Below, one piece after another: positions 14,721 to 22,228 of a DNA stretch of 30,807 nt. The translations under genes were made by a program, and so were the position numbers. Below the pieces are notes generated by a model that was given only the letters and a program-made list of their open reading frames with translations, was not told the origin of the DNA and made no database searches. Positions within the stretch are counted from its first letter, which is position 1, and each line of letters starts with the position of its first letter. Source of the DNA: YA12-FULL-51-18 sp041665305 (GTDB lineage: Bacteria; Elusimicrobiota; Elusimicrobia; Elusimicrobiales; UBA9959); contig JBAYJD010000038.1 in assembly GCA_041665305.1 (NCBI GenBank), positions 1-30,807 on the forward strand. Reading direction: 5' to 3'.

Positions 14721-16618
14721 TAAAGTTCCGTTTTTTATCTTCACTTCTTCTCCTTGCGCCGTCGGCGCGCGCCATAACCCCGGAAAAAGAATTGCTGCGT
14801 CTCAGCCTCAGGCAGTCGGCGGTTAACGCGAACGCCTGGAAAGACCCTTATTGGCTCCGCCTGCTTTATTACGAAAAGAACATCCTGGGCGGATATCACA
14901 GCCCTTCCGTCGATCCTGATTTTTTTCTTTCAAAATGGGGCAGGATCAGTCCGAAACTTGAGCTGGAAGCGGCTGTGGACGGCCTTTTTTTTGAGAGCGC
15001 CGCCGACGACAGTCCAGAGTGCCGTTTTCCGGAACGCTATCGCTGGCTTCGCGGCAAACTTGGCGTGAAACAGGCGGACCTGCCCCCTAAGACCTGTAAA
15101 TCCTTTGAGGAATGGAAAGCGGGACTGAATACGGGATCGGTCAGCCTGCTTTTCGCCGCGGGGTATCTTAATAATCCCTCGACACTGTACGGGCACACCT
15201 TTCTCCGTCTGCACCGGCGAGGGGCGGACGGCGCGGACCTGCTGGACTATACTATAAATTACGCCGCCACCGCCGATGTGGAAAGCGGCTTGTTCTTTGC
15301 CGTCAAAGGACTTGTGGGCGCATACCCCGGCCAGTTCTCGACCATTCCCTATTATCTCAAAATACAGGAGTATCACAACATAGAGAACCGGGACCTATGG
15401 GAATTCCCCCTCAATTTGACCACGGAAGAGATCGACCGCCTGATGCGCCACGGCTGGGAACTCGGCAAAGCGGCCTTCCCATATCTGTTCTTTACCCGCA
15501 ACTGTTCCTGGCAATTGATGCCGCTGCTGGATATCGTAAAACCCGAACTGGACCTTTCCCGCCGGTTCTCTTTCTGGGTCATTCCTTCGGATACGGCCAA
15601 GGCCGTGCTCTCCGCCTCGCCGGCATCTACGCCGCTTTGGAGACCTTCATTATGGAAAACCGTGGACTGGAAAAGGGGCCAGCTCTCTGTAGGCGAAAAG
15701 GCCTCCGTGCTGGAACTTACGCGCGGCGACCGGAAATCCGAACTTCAAAAGATAGCCGCCGCTCCTCCCGCCCGCGAAGCGGCGGTGCTGGAAGCGGCGG
15801 TGGATTATCTGAGTTGGCGCTTTTACGCGCGCCGTATCGGAAAAGCGGAACTGGACGACCGCACCGATCCTTTGCTGGCGGTCCGCTCCCGGCTGGGCCC
15901 GCAAACGACCTTCACCGGCGGACCGGTACGGCCCGCCGATATCCTGGAAGCGCATGAAAGTCTGCGGTTGGGCGCGGGCCTGGTCTCGCTTAAAAACGGG
16001 CCCGCTTATGAAATACAGGGCCGTTTCGCGCTGCAGGATCTTCTGGACGATCCCACCGGCTACCTGCCTGACGCCGTGCTGGAGATGGGTTCCTTCCGCC
16101 TGCGGCAGGAACCCCGCTATAACCGTCTGTATGTGAAGCAAGCCGGACTTGCGCGGGTGATGAGCTTGAATCCCTGGGATGACTGGGTGCGCCGTCCGTC
16201 CTGGGAAATTTCAGCGGGCGTAGAGCAGGCGGACGAAACCGGCCGACAAAGCGGCAAGGCCGCCGTCTGGGCGATGAACGCCGGCTCCGGACTGGCGGCT
16301 GAAACTCATACGCCTGTGCGGCAGGTCTGGTATTTATTGGCGGAGGCGGACAGCGCTCTCGGCCCCGCCCTTGATTCCGGCTGGCGCGCCGGCGCCGGTC
16401 TTAAAGCGGGAATGCTTGCGCAAACAGGTCCGGTGAGGGCGCTGATCGAGGCCCGCTATATCGGTTACGCTTTCGGCGACACCAGGCCGCTCTGGGCCGG
16501 GGCCGCCGCCGCCTCCATGAAACTGGCGAAGAACAGTTCCGCGCGGCTGGAATACGTCTGGCGCGGAAAAGTTCGCGAGTGCGGCATATATTTTCATCAG
16601 TTCGTATTTCCGCCGTAA
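14705..16618 (+). CDS. DUF4105 (Lnb N-terminal periplasmic domain) protein, 608-637 aa
   Basis: A large exported protein of the DUF4105 family, function unknown. The family core is seen around residues 130-260: GYLNNPSTLYGHTFLRLHR, DYTINYAATADVESG, GQFSTIPYYLKIQEYHNIEN and FFTRNCSWQLMPLLDI, with the conserved His and Cys. The C-terminal half is strand-rich. The first standard start codon is TTG 14792, but the in-frame codons upstream encode a signal peptide (RFLSSLLLLAPSARA, then ITPEK). No ATG, GTG or TTG precedes it before the stop at 14696. CTG 14705 with AAGGTG 7 nt upstream would serve. Alternatively a GTG at 14695 is in another frame and would join after loss of one T in the run at 14731-14736. 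The hydrolase gene follows. Confidence 0.75.
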   Translation: MRQKFLKFRFLSSLLLLAPSARAITPEKELLRLSLRQSAVNANAWKDPYWLRLLYYEKNILGGYHSPSVDPDFFLSKWGRISPKLELEAAVDGLFFESAADDSPECRFPERYRWLRGKLGVKQADLPPKTCKSFEEWKAGLNTGSVSLLFAAGYLNNPSTLYGHTFLRLHRRGADGADLLDYTINYAATADVESGLFFAVKGLVGAYPGQFSTIPYYLKIQEYHNIENRDLWEFPLNLTTEEIDRLMRHGWELGKAAFPYLFFTRNCSWQLMPLLDIVKPELDLSRRFSFWVIPSDTAKAVLSASPASTPLWRPSLWKTVDWKRGQLSVGEKASVLELTRGDRKSELQKIAAAPPAREAAVLEAAVDYLSWRFYARRIGKAELDDRTDPLLAVRSRLGPQTTFTGGPVRPADILEAHESLRLGAGLVSLKNGPAYEIQGRFALQDLLDDPTGYLPDAVLEMGSFRLRQEPRYNRLYVKQAGLARVMSLNPWDDWVRRPSWEISAGVEQADETGRQSGKAAVWAMNAGSGLAAETHTPVRQVWYLLAEADSALGPALDSGWRAGAGLKAGMLAQTGPVRALIEARYIGYAFGDTRPLWAGAAAASMKLAKNSSARLEYVWRGKVRECGIYFHQFVFPP

Positions 16619-16643
16619 ACATGCACAAGGAAGCGGCTTTAAC

Positions 16644-17525
16644 ATGAAATTAAAGGCGGCACTGATGACGGTAACGGCGGCGGCCCTGGCCGGCTGCACA
16701 CATTTATTCTTCCAGCCTTCAAACAAGCTGCTCGCGGACCCGGCGCAAGCCGGCATTAAATACGAGGCCATAAAATTCAGGTCCGGGGATGGGACGGAAC
16801 TGACCGGAATGTTCTTCGCTCCGGCGGAACCTCCGCTCGGGACGGTGATACATTTCCACGGCAACGCGCACAACATGACCGCTCATTTTTCGTATTCTTC
16901 CTGGCTTGCGAAAGAGGGATTCAATGTTTTTATTTTCGACTATCGCGGCTATGGGGCTTCGGGCGGGAAACCGGAGCTGGACGGGCTGGTCATGGACGGC
17001 AAAGCGGCGCTGGCCCACGCTCTTAAACTGCCGGGTGCGGAGCCCGGTAGAATGATCGTCTTCGGACAAAGTCTGGGCGGCGCCATAGCGGTCGCGGCTG
17101 TCGCGGAATCCGGGTTCAAACCGGCGGCCATGGTGCTGGAAGGGAGCTTTTATTCTTATAAAAGCGTGGGCTCGGCGGCGCTGCGGGCGCACTGGTGGAG
17201 CCGGCCGTTCTCCTGGCTGCCGTGGGTGGCGATAAGCGGGAGTCATTCGCCCTCGGATTATGTCGCTACAATAAATTGCCCCAAGCTTTTTATACATTCG
17301 GAACGGGACCCGATAGTCCCGTTCACGCAAGGCAAAAAATTGTATGATGCGGCCATGCAGCCCAAGGAATTCTGGGCTGTGCCATCGGGGCACATAGACG
17401 CGTTTTACGGCCTGCGCGGCACCTACGGGCCGAGGCTCATCGCCTACCTGAAAAAAGTTATGGGGCCGCTACCTGCCCCCCCGTCTCCAGCGCGCACTAA
17501 AATATTGTTTCCCACTCAGGAATAA
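16644..17525 (+). CDS. Lipoprotein alpha/beta hydrolase (293 aa)
   Basis: A serine hydrolase of the alpha/beta fold (BEM46/ABHD13-like group), tethered to a membrane. A lipoprotein signal MKLKAALMTVTAAALAGC has lipobox LAGC with Cys18. The oxyanion region is VIHFHGNAHN. DYRGYGASGG follows. The nucleophile elbow is VFGQSLGGAIA (Ser in GQSLGG, GxSxG type). The acid is Asp in HSERDPIVPF, and the base is His in PSGHIDAFYG. All three catalytic residues are present. It starts 25 nt after the DUF4105 gene, so the two probably share a transcript. Substrate unknown; an esterase or peptidase role is possible. A terminator begins 1 nt after its stop. Confidence 0.88.
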   Translation: MKLKAALMTVTAAALAGCTHLFFQPSNKLLADPAQAGIKYEAIKFRSGDGTELTGMFFAPAEPPLGTVIHFHGNAHNMTAHFSYSSWLAKEGFNVFIFDYRGYGASGGKPELDGLVMDGKAALAHALKLPGAEPGRMIVFGQSLGGAIAVAAVAESGFKPAAMVLEGSFYSYKSVGSAALRAHWWSRPFSWLPWVAISGSHSPSDYVATINCPKLFIHSERDPIVPFTQGKKLYDAAMQPKEFWAVPSGHIDAFYGLRGTYGPRLIAYLKKVMGPLPAPPSPARTKILFPTQE

Positions 17526-17526
17526 C

Positions 17527-17558
17527 AAAACCGCCGAGGAAGGATCCTCGACGGTTTT
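17527..17558 (+). terminator. Intrinsic terminator
   Basis: AAAACCGCCGAGG (17527-17539) pairs with CCTCGACGGTTTT (17546-17558) with one mismatch. It begins one base after the stop codon of the hydrolase gene. Confidence 0.85.
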
Positions 17559-17708
17559 GAATAATTTAAACGGATTAACGATGAGTCGCACTCGGCTACT
17601 ATTTTGGTTTCAACACGGAGATGAGGTTGCGTTCACAAAAATGATAAAAACAACTTAGATTTGATAGATAACGCGGCAGCCGCCTGCGGAAACAGAAAGG
17701 GGCGAAAA

Positions 17709-17717
17709 TGCTATAAT
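17709..17717 (+). promoter_or_regulatory. Extended -10 promoter of the accessory gene pair
   Basis: TGCTATAAT, an extended -10 element with a consensus TATAAT, lies 73 nt before ATG 17790. Nothing else stands out between 17559 and 17708. Confidence 0.5.
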
Positions 17718-17789
17718 TTGCTAAGGTCGTGGTTAAAACTGTCAATAAATATGATCTTAAAACTAAGCGGGCATAATGATGAAGCGGAG

Positions 17790-17930
17790 ATGAATTTTGA
17801 ACTGAAATTCCTGCGTTCTCTTTCTATAAAGGAAAGGTTCAAGCTGATGTCGCAGAAAACGCATGAGATGACCCGCCTTCTTGAAAAAAATGGACACAGA
17901 AAACCTTTTGAAATCCTTAAAAGAGTATAA
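17790..17930 (+). CDS. Small partner protein of the nucleotidyltransferase (46 aa)
   Basis: A short, highly charged helical protein, MNFELKFLRSLSIKERFKLM then the basic end ENGHRKPFEILKRV. ATG 17790 is preceded by GCGGAG; ATG 17751 and the longer frame from 17661 are possible but less likely. It overlaps the following nucleotidyltransferase gene by about 41 bases, a typical arrangement of toxin-antitoxin or similar two-gene modules. Small proteins with a comparable ending are, from memory, often found upstream of DUF6036 / AbiEii-like nucleotidyltransferases. The antitoxin or adaptor role is inferred from arrangement only. Confidence 0.55.
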   Translation: MNFELKFLRSLSIKERFKLMSQKTHEMTRLLEKNGHRKPFEILKRV

Positions 17931-18336
17931 GGTTGATTTTGTTATTATCGGCGCCACAGCATTTCCAGTTCATGGTTATGCCAGGGCCACGCTGGATATA
18001 GACATATTTATAAGACCTGATCAGGCTAACGCGCTCAGGACCAGACAGGCTCTCTCCGCCTTCGGTTATGACATGACAGATGTTACAGTGGAGGATTTAC
18101 TTACAAAAAAACTGCTTATCCGCCAATACGCCGTTGAAACGGACATTCATCCTTTTGTTAAAGGTGTGACCTTTGCCGGCATCTGGAAAGACAAAGTGCG
18201 GTCTAAATTCGGAGAGACTTTTGCATACTTCGCATCACTTGACGGTCTCATCAAGATGAAAAAAGCCGCCGGGCGCCCCAAAGACATGGAAGATTTAAAG
18301 TACCTGTTGAAGATCAAAAGGACAAAAACTTCCTGA
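17890..18336 (+). CDS. Nucleotidyltransferase-fold protein, DUF6036/AbiEii-like (148 aa)
   Basis: A minimal nucleotidyltransferase-like protein. The N-terminal pattern KEYKVDFVIIGATAFPVHGY followed by ARATLDIDIFI matches the family (G-G/A-x-A near strand 1, then T-x-D-I-D with the two metal-binding aspartates). Here GG is replaced by GA in IIGATA. A later lysine-rich helix (LDGLIKMKKAAGRPKDMEDL) matches the KxxAxRxKDxxDL ending typical of AbiEii-like and DUF6036 proteins. ATG 17890 is used; TTG 17881 is an alternative. With the overlapping 46-aa gene it forms a candidate toxin-antitoxin module that could modify a tRNA or protein by nucleotide transfer. This is inference, since many such proteins are uncharacterised. 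Confidence 0.75.
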   Translation: MDTENLLKSLKEYKVDFVIIGATAFPVHGYARATLDIDIFIRPDQANALRTRQALSAFGYDMTDVTVEDLLTKKLLIRQYAVETDIHPFVKGVTFAGIWKDKVRSKFGETFAYFASLDGLIKMKKAAGRPKDMEDLKYLLKIKRTKTS

Positions 18337-18703
18337 ATCGTCCTTTTAATATTCCCTCTCGACACCCCGCCATGACAAAACCGCCTAAAAAATCGGCGGT
18401 TTTGAAGGATGCCGGCGCGATTTGTTTATTATAGGCCTCCGCCATCCTTTCCGGCGAAACCACTTTATAACCGTGATCCGCCAGCCATTTCACCAGCTGC
18501 TTTGAGGCGGTGCGGCTCTGCGGATGGATGTCGTGCATAAGCACGATGCCTTTGCCGCGCTGCTGTATCAAGGCCATCGTCTTGCGATAAAGCGTATCGG
18601 GGTCCTTCGTGGACCAGTCAAGCGAGTCTATAGTCCAGCCGACCGGGATCAGGCCGAATTGGGACCTCATTTTTACCTGGCGGCGTCGGTGGTCGGCGCT
18701 CCC
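18314..18703 (-). pseudogene. Polysaccharide deacetylase remnant
   Basis: Only the C-terminal part of a NodB-type polysaccharide deacetylase is present: FGLIPVGWTIDSLDWSTKD, then a segment with GIVLMHDIHPQSRTASKQLV and GYKVVSPERM. These are conserved strands 4-6 and the HDI/H motif of the family. The N-terminal metal-binding half (TFDDGP, HxxxH, RPP motifs) is absent. Homology seems to begin around GSADHRRRQVK at 18703; further upstream the frame stays open but does not look like the family. A terminator hairpin (18376-18404) lies within the last third of the frame, so the original 3' end is probably lost too. The MITE-like element lies about 180 bp upstream. Confidence 0.65.
18376..18404. 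terminator. Intrinsic terminator between convergent units
   Basis: CAAAACCGCC (18376-18385) pairs perfectly with GGCGGTTTTG (18395-18404) around TAAAAAATC. It lies 40 bp after the nucleotidyltransferase gene and could act on either strand. Confidence 0.75.
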
Positions 18704-18883
18704 TGACTTCGTGCTTAGCGGCTGGCATACCTTTTCGGAACGCTGCCCATCGCATGGGCATATTATGCGGGAGAGCCGCCGGGACTAAACACCTTTTCAG
18801 TCCTTGATAAAAACCGATCCATGTACTAAACTATAATTGCCGTACGAGGTCGCAGGTTTCCGCAGTTCGGGTGAGGTACAGCT

Positions 18884-19293
18884 TATTGAGCCCTGCGTAA
18901 TTAATGTCCGTGTTGGAGGCTTGGATTTGGGCGCGAAGCACAATTCAGTGTTAAAGATGGATGCGGGTGGAGCGAAGCGACACAATTGAATATGAACAGG
19001 ACGCGACGAGCGAGCATGCCCGTAGGCCTGTGAGTGAGAAGCAACGAAGCAGCCGCTCAAAGGCAAGCCTCCCTTTTCCTTCGGAAAAGGGCCGGGCGCT
19101 TTTGGGCTGCAACCTGTTTTCTCTGAATTGTGCTTCGCACCGCGTCGCCCATTCGCTTGCGTAGCGCTGCTACGCCGCGCTCCGGGCTCCTTGTTGGTCC
19201 GGCAGTCTCCGAAGCTAAGTTTAACGGCGGCTCAGTCGACCCGCTCCAAAATCGGCCCGGCCAGCGCGGACATTACTTACGCAGGGCTCAATA
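18884..19293. mobile_element. MITE-like element with terminal inverted repeats (410 bp)
   Basis: The ends 18884-18910 and 19267-19293 are inverted repeats of 27 bases with one mismatch (outer part TATTGAGCCCTGCGTAA). Each end carries TA outside TTGAGCCC, as in TA-targeting (Tc1/mariner or IS630-type) elements. A weaker symmetry continues inwards. A second inverted pair, GCGAAGCACAATTCAG at 18933-18948 and its reverse complement at 19123-19138, lies inside. Internal hairpins include CCCTTTTCC/GGAAAAGGG (19071-19091) and GCGTAGC/GCTACGC (19159-19175). No transposase is present. The inner word is shared with the dispersed repeat at 77-232. The flank 18704-18883 shows no gene. Confidence 0.65.
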
Positions 19294-19313
19294 GTTTCAG
19301 GAAGATCATAGTT

Positions 19314-20174
19314 ATGAATAAAGTTTCCGCCGGACCTGATTCGACCAGCGGTCATTTCAGGAACTACGACCAATTCCGGACCCGCTTCACCGGGAACCGG
19401 ACAACGCGGCTCTGGGTGGAGTTGCTGAGGATCCAGTGCGCAGTCAGCTTACGCGAGGATCTGAAATTTTTTTTCAACAGCCCGGCGTTTCAAAACGCCG
19501 GATCCGTGCTGGATTTGGGGTGCGGACCCGGCGACTTGATACGAACATTGAGCGCTTATTTTCCGGATAAAAAATACACGGGCGTGGACATCTCCAAGGA
19601 TTACATCCGCCTGGCGGAAAAACACAACGGAAAACAGGGAAATGTTAAGTTCATACGCGGCGATATCTACGATTATCAGGGTTCTAAATTCGATTACATG
19701 ATCCTGCGCCTGGTGGCGCAGCATTTGCCGGATCATTCGGCGATGCTGAAATGTTTAAAGCGATTATTGAACAAAAACGGACATGTGCTGATCATCGATA
19801 CGGTAGACGCCTTAAACAAGTTTTCCGACCCGATGCCTGTGCTGGCAAAAATGTACGGCGAGTTGACGGAACTGCAGGCGAAGTGCGGCGGGAACAGACG
19901 GGCCGTCGATGATATTGAAAACAAATGTCATGAAGCCGGGTTTATGGCGCGTATTTCTCTGCGGTGCCCGGTTTTCGCATATGCCGACGAGGAAAAAGCG
20001 CTGATACTGCGGATGTATATGTTCGTAAGCGAAATTATCGCGAGGAAATTCGGCGTTTCGGTGAACCAAAAAAACCTTTATAAAGAGTTATCCGCCTGGC
20101 GCAAGAAAAAAGGCTCTTACGGCCAGATAGGCATGAAATACCTGGAGTTAAGGCAAAGCCGCCCGGGTAAATAA
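19314..20174 (+). CDS. Class I SAM-dependent methyltransferase (286 aa)
   Basis: A Rossmann-fold methyltransferase. ATG 19314 is chosen because AGGAAG lies upstream; the open frame reaches back to 19128 through the inverted-repeat element. Motif I is VLDLGCGPGDLIRTL (about 62-76). The acidic residue of strand 2 is in YTGVDISKDYIRLAEKH. FIRGDIYDYQ is the motif II/III region and FDYMILRLVAQHLPDHSAML the post-motif strand. LLNKNGHVLIIDTVD follows. The C-terminal 100 residues form a helical extension. The substrate is unknown; the fold is typical of small-molecule, ubiquinone or lipid methyltransferases. It lies just beside the MITE-like element and may be part of the accessory region. Confidence 0.85.
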   Translation: MNKVSAGPDSTSGHFRNYDQFRTRFTGNRTTRLWVELLRIQCAVSLREDLKFFFNSPAFQNAGSVLDLGCGPGDLIRTLSAYFPDKKYTGVDISKDYIRLAEKHNGKQGNVKFIRGDIYDYQGSKFDYMILRLVAQHLPDHSAMLKCLKRLLNKNGHVLIIDTVDALNKFSDPMPVLAKMYGELTELQAKCGGNRRAVDDIENKCHEAGFMARISLRCPVFAYADEEKALILRMYMFVSEIIARKFGVSVNQKNLYKELSAWRKKKGSYGQIGMKYLELRQSRPGK

Positions 20175-20226
20175 TCGTCTCAGTTCCGGCTGGATCACGC
20201 CACGGTAGAACGAACGCGAAATTTCA

Positions 20227-20259
20227 GGAATAAAATGTCGTCTTACGACATTTTATTCC
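20227..20259 (-). terminator. Stop-anchored hairpin of pepT
   Basis: The 15-base arms 20227-20241 and 20245-20259 (core ATAAAATGTCGT / ACGACATTTTAT) pair perfectly around a 3-base loop. The pepT stop TAA (20255-20253 on the minus strand) lies in the 5' arm. No second CACGG hairpin follows here. It also lies 53 bp past the convergent methyltransferase gene. Confidence 0.9.
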
Positions 20260-21485
20260 GCCCAGATCCCGGCCAGGTTCACCAGCGCATCCATGGACTT
20301 TTTCATTCCGTCCAGCGAGACCCATTCATAAGGCCCGTGATAATTGAACCCGCCCGTAAAGATATTCGGGGCCGGCAGTCCCATGAACGACAACCTGGCT
20401 CCGTCCGTTCCCCCTCTCACCGGCTTGACGAACGGCTCAACCCCCGCTTTCCGCACCGCTTTCATAAGATTAGCCATCACGGCGGGGTGCTTGACTATAA
20501 CTTCCCTCATGTTCCTGTACTGCTCGCGGAACTCCACTTCTATACCGGCCAGCGGATATTTCAGCCGCGCCGCCGCTACAAGAGCTTCCAGTTGCCGTTC
20601 CATCGCTTTTAATTTTTTAAGGTCATGTTCGCGCGCAATGCCGGAGACCTCCGCTTTTTCTATGCCGGCGGAGATATCGGTGAACATAATAAAGCCTTCG
20701 CGCTTCTCGGTGGTTTCCGGCAGCAGATTTTCAGGCCAGGAGGCCGTAATATCCGCCGCTATGCGGGCGGCGTTCGCCAGCGCGTTCTTGGCCGTGCCCG
20801 GATGCACGCTTTTTCCGGTTATCGTTATCTTGACCCCGTCCGCGTTGAAGTTCTCATCTTCCACCGCTCCCGCCACATCTCCGTCTACAGTGTAGGCGAA
20901 ATCCGCACCAAAGGCCTTCACATTGAAAAACTTGACGCCCTGGCCCACTTCCTCATCCGGGGTAAAACCGATCTTTAATACGCCGTGAGGGAGCTCCCTG
21001 TGTTTAAGAAGATGCTCGGCGGCCGTCATAATGATAGCCACTCCCGCCTTATTATCGGCGCCCAGCAGCGTATCTCCCGAAGCCGTTACAATATCCTCGC
21101 CTTTGCAGCGGGCCAGTTCGGGGCAGTTCCTGGTATTAAGGACCATCCCGCGCTTGCGGCTTATCACTATCTCTCCGCCTTTCCAGGCTCTGTGCAGCTG
21201 CGGACGCACGCCCTTGCCCGAGGCGGCCGGAGAGGTGTCCACATGCGCGAGAAAAGCTATGACGGGTATTTTACCTTTAACCGTGGCCGGGATTTCGGCC
21301 GTCACATAGCCGTATTTGTCCAGTTTTACATGGGAGGCCCCCATGGCTTTCAATTCCGACGCCAGCATTTTCGACAGCACAAGCTGTTTTTTTGTCGAAG
21401 GAAAACTTGAGGAGTTTTCATCGCTCTGGGTGTCGATCTTCGCGTATTTCTCAAACCTTTTGTAAAGAACGCTCTTTAGATCCAT
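20253..21485 (-). CDS. pepT: Peptidase T, tripeptide aminopeptidase (410 aa)
   Basis: A cytoplasmic di-zinc peptidase of the M20 family that releases the N-terminal residue from tripeptides. Length matches PepT (about 405-410 aa). The zinc and catalytic motifs are present: IAFLAHVDTSPAASG (His and Asp), LLGADNKAGVAIIMTAAEHL (bridging Asp), IGFTPDEEVGQG (catalytic Glu pair), FAYTVDGD (Asp ligand) and GGTDGARLSFMGLPAPNIFT near the end (C-terminal His is in FNYHGPYEWV). The start has a good AAGGAG upstream. It diverges from the DUF47-pit pair across an A/T-rich control region, and ends in the stop-anchored hairpin at 20227-20259. Confidence 0.95.
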   Translation of the reverse strand: MDLKSVLYKRFEKYAKIDTQSDENSSSFPSTKKQLVLSKMLASELKAMGASHVKLDKYGYVTAEIPATVKGKIPVIAFLAHVDTSPAASGKGVRPQLHRAWKGGEIVISRKRGMVLNTRNCPELARCKGEDIVTASGDTLLGADNKAGVAIIMTAAEHLLKHRELPHGVLKIGFTPDEEVGQGVKFFNVKAFGADFAYTVDGDVAGAVEDENFNADGVKITITGKSVHPGTAKNALANAARIAADITASWPENLLPETTEKREGFIMFTDISAGIEKAEVSGIAREHDLKKLKAMERQLEALVAAARLKYPLAGIEVEFREQYRNMREVIVKHPAVMANLMKAVRKAGVEPFVKPVRGGTDGARLSFMGLPAPNIFTGGFNYHGPYEWVSLDGMKKSMDALVNLAGIWAE

Positions 21486-21551
21486 TTTAAGTGTCTCCTT
21501 AGCCTGCGGCGGTCTCTGCGCGCATTTTTAGCTTTTTTTGTTCGAAAAAGA

Positions 21552-21568
21552 TATAATATGATTATAAT
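21552..21568. promoter_or_regulatory. Divergent promoter region between pepT and DUF47-pit
   Basis: Two consensus TATAAT boxes (21552-21557 and 21563-21568) on the plus strand lie 34-50 nt before the DUF47 start. A TTGTTC (21538-21543) lies 19 nt before the second. Minus-strand A/T-rich boxes for pepT overlap this short interval. Confidence 0.45.
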
Positions 21569-21601
21569 CAAAATCCACGGGATATTCAAAGGAGCGCGAA
21601 C

Positions 21602-22228
21602 ATGTCCTTCAACTTTGTCCCCAAAGAACTGAAATTCTTCGATTTCCTCAGTCTGCAGGCCGACACGATAGTGAAAGCCGCCGACTGCTTCAAGGCTTCC
21701 GTGAAAAAGGGGCTCTTTGACGAAGAGACCGTCAAAAAGATCAAGGATTACGAGCATGAGGGCGACACGCTAGCCCACGAGATAGTGGATATGCTCAACC
21801 GCACTTTCATCACCCCCATCGACCGCGAGGACATTTATTCCCTGGCCAACACGCTTGACGATATCCTGGACATGATAAATTCCATGTCCAACCGTATAAA
21901 ACTTTACAAGCTTAACGCCTGCGATGAATACCTGGTGCAGTTCGCCGACACCATAGACCAGTCCACGCGCGCGCTGTGCAACGCCGTAAAGCATCTGCAC
22001 GACACCAAGCGCACGCGCCGCGTTCTGGACCACTGCATAGAAGTGAACCGCCTGGAAAACCTCGGCGACCAGATCCGCGAAAAGGCCATCAGCCATCTCT
22101 TCGAAACGGAAAAAGATCCCATCATGGTCATAAAGTGGAAAGAAATTTATGAGGTCGCCGAAGGAACGCTCGATACATGCGAGCATGTAGCGAAAGTTAT
22201 CGAAGCCATTCTGGTGAAAAATGGATAG
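21602..22228 (+). CDS. DUF47 / PhoU-like phosphate transport regulator (208 aa)
   Basis: An all-helical PhoU-like protein (DUF47, Pit accessory protein). Seen are FFDFLSLQADTIVKAADCFK at the start, the family signature YEHEGDTLAHEIVDMLNRTF (the ExExxAD-like metal-binding helix) then TPIDREDIYSLANTLDDILD, and a second repeat IEVNRLENLGDQIREKAISH. The two PhoU half-repeats are present. Such proteins are nearly always encoded with a Pit transporter and are thought to modulate it or bind metals. The stop overlaps the start of pit by 8 bases, so the two are translationally coupled. AAAGGAG lies upstream of ATG 21602. Confidence 0.93.
   Translation: MSFNFVPKELKFFDFLSLQADTIVKAADCFKASVKKGLFDEETVKKIKDYEHEGDTLAHEIVDMLNRTFITPIDREDIYSLANTLDDILDMINSMSNRIKLYKLNACDEYLVQFADTIDQSTRALCNAVKHLHDTKRTRRVLDHCIEVNRLENLGDQIREKAISHLFETEKDPIMVIKWKEIYEVAEGTLDTCEHVAKVIEAILVKNG

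Noticed and set aside
19128..19313. Upstream extension of the methyltransferase frame
   Set aside because: It runs through the right half of the inverted-repeat element. The ATG at 19314 with AGGAAG upstream fits the family start.
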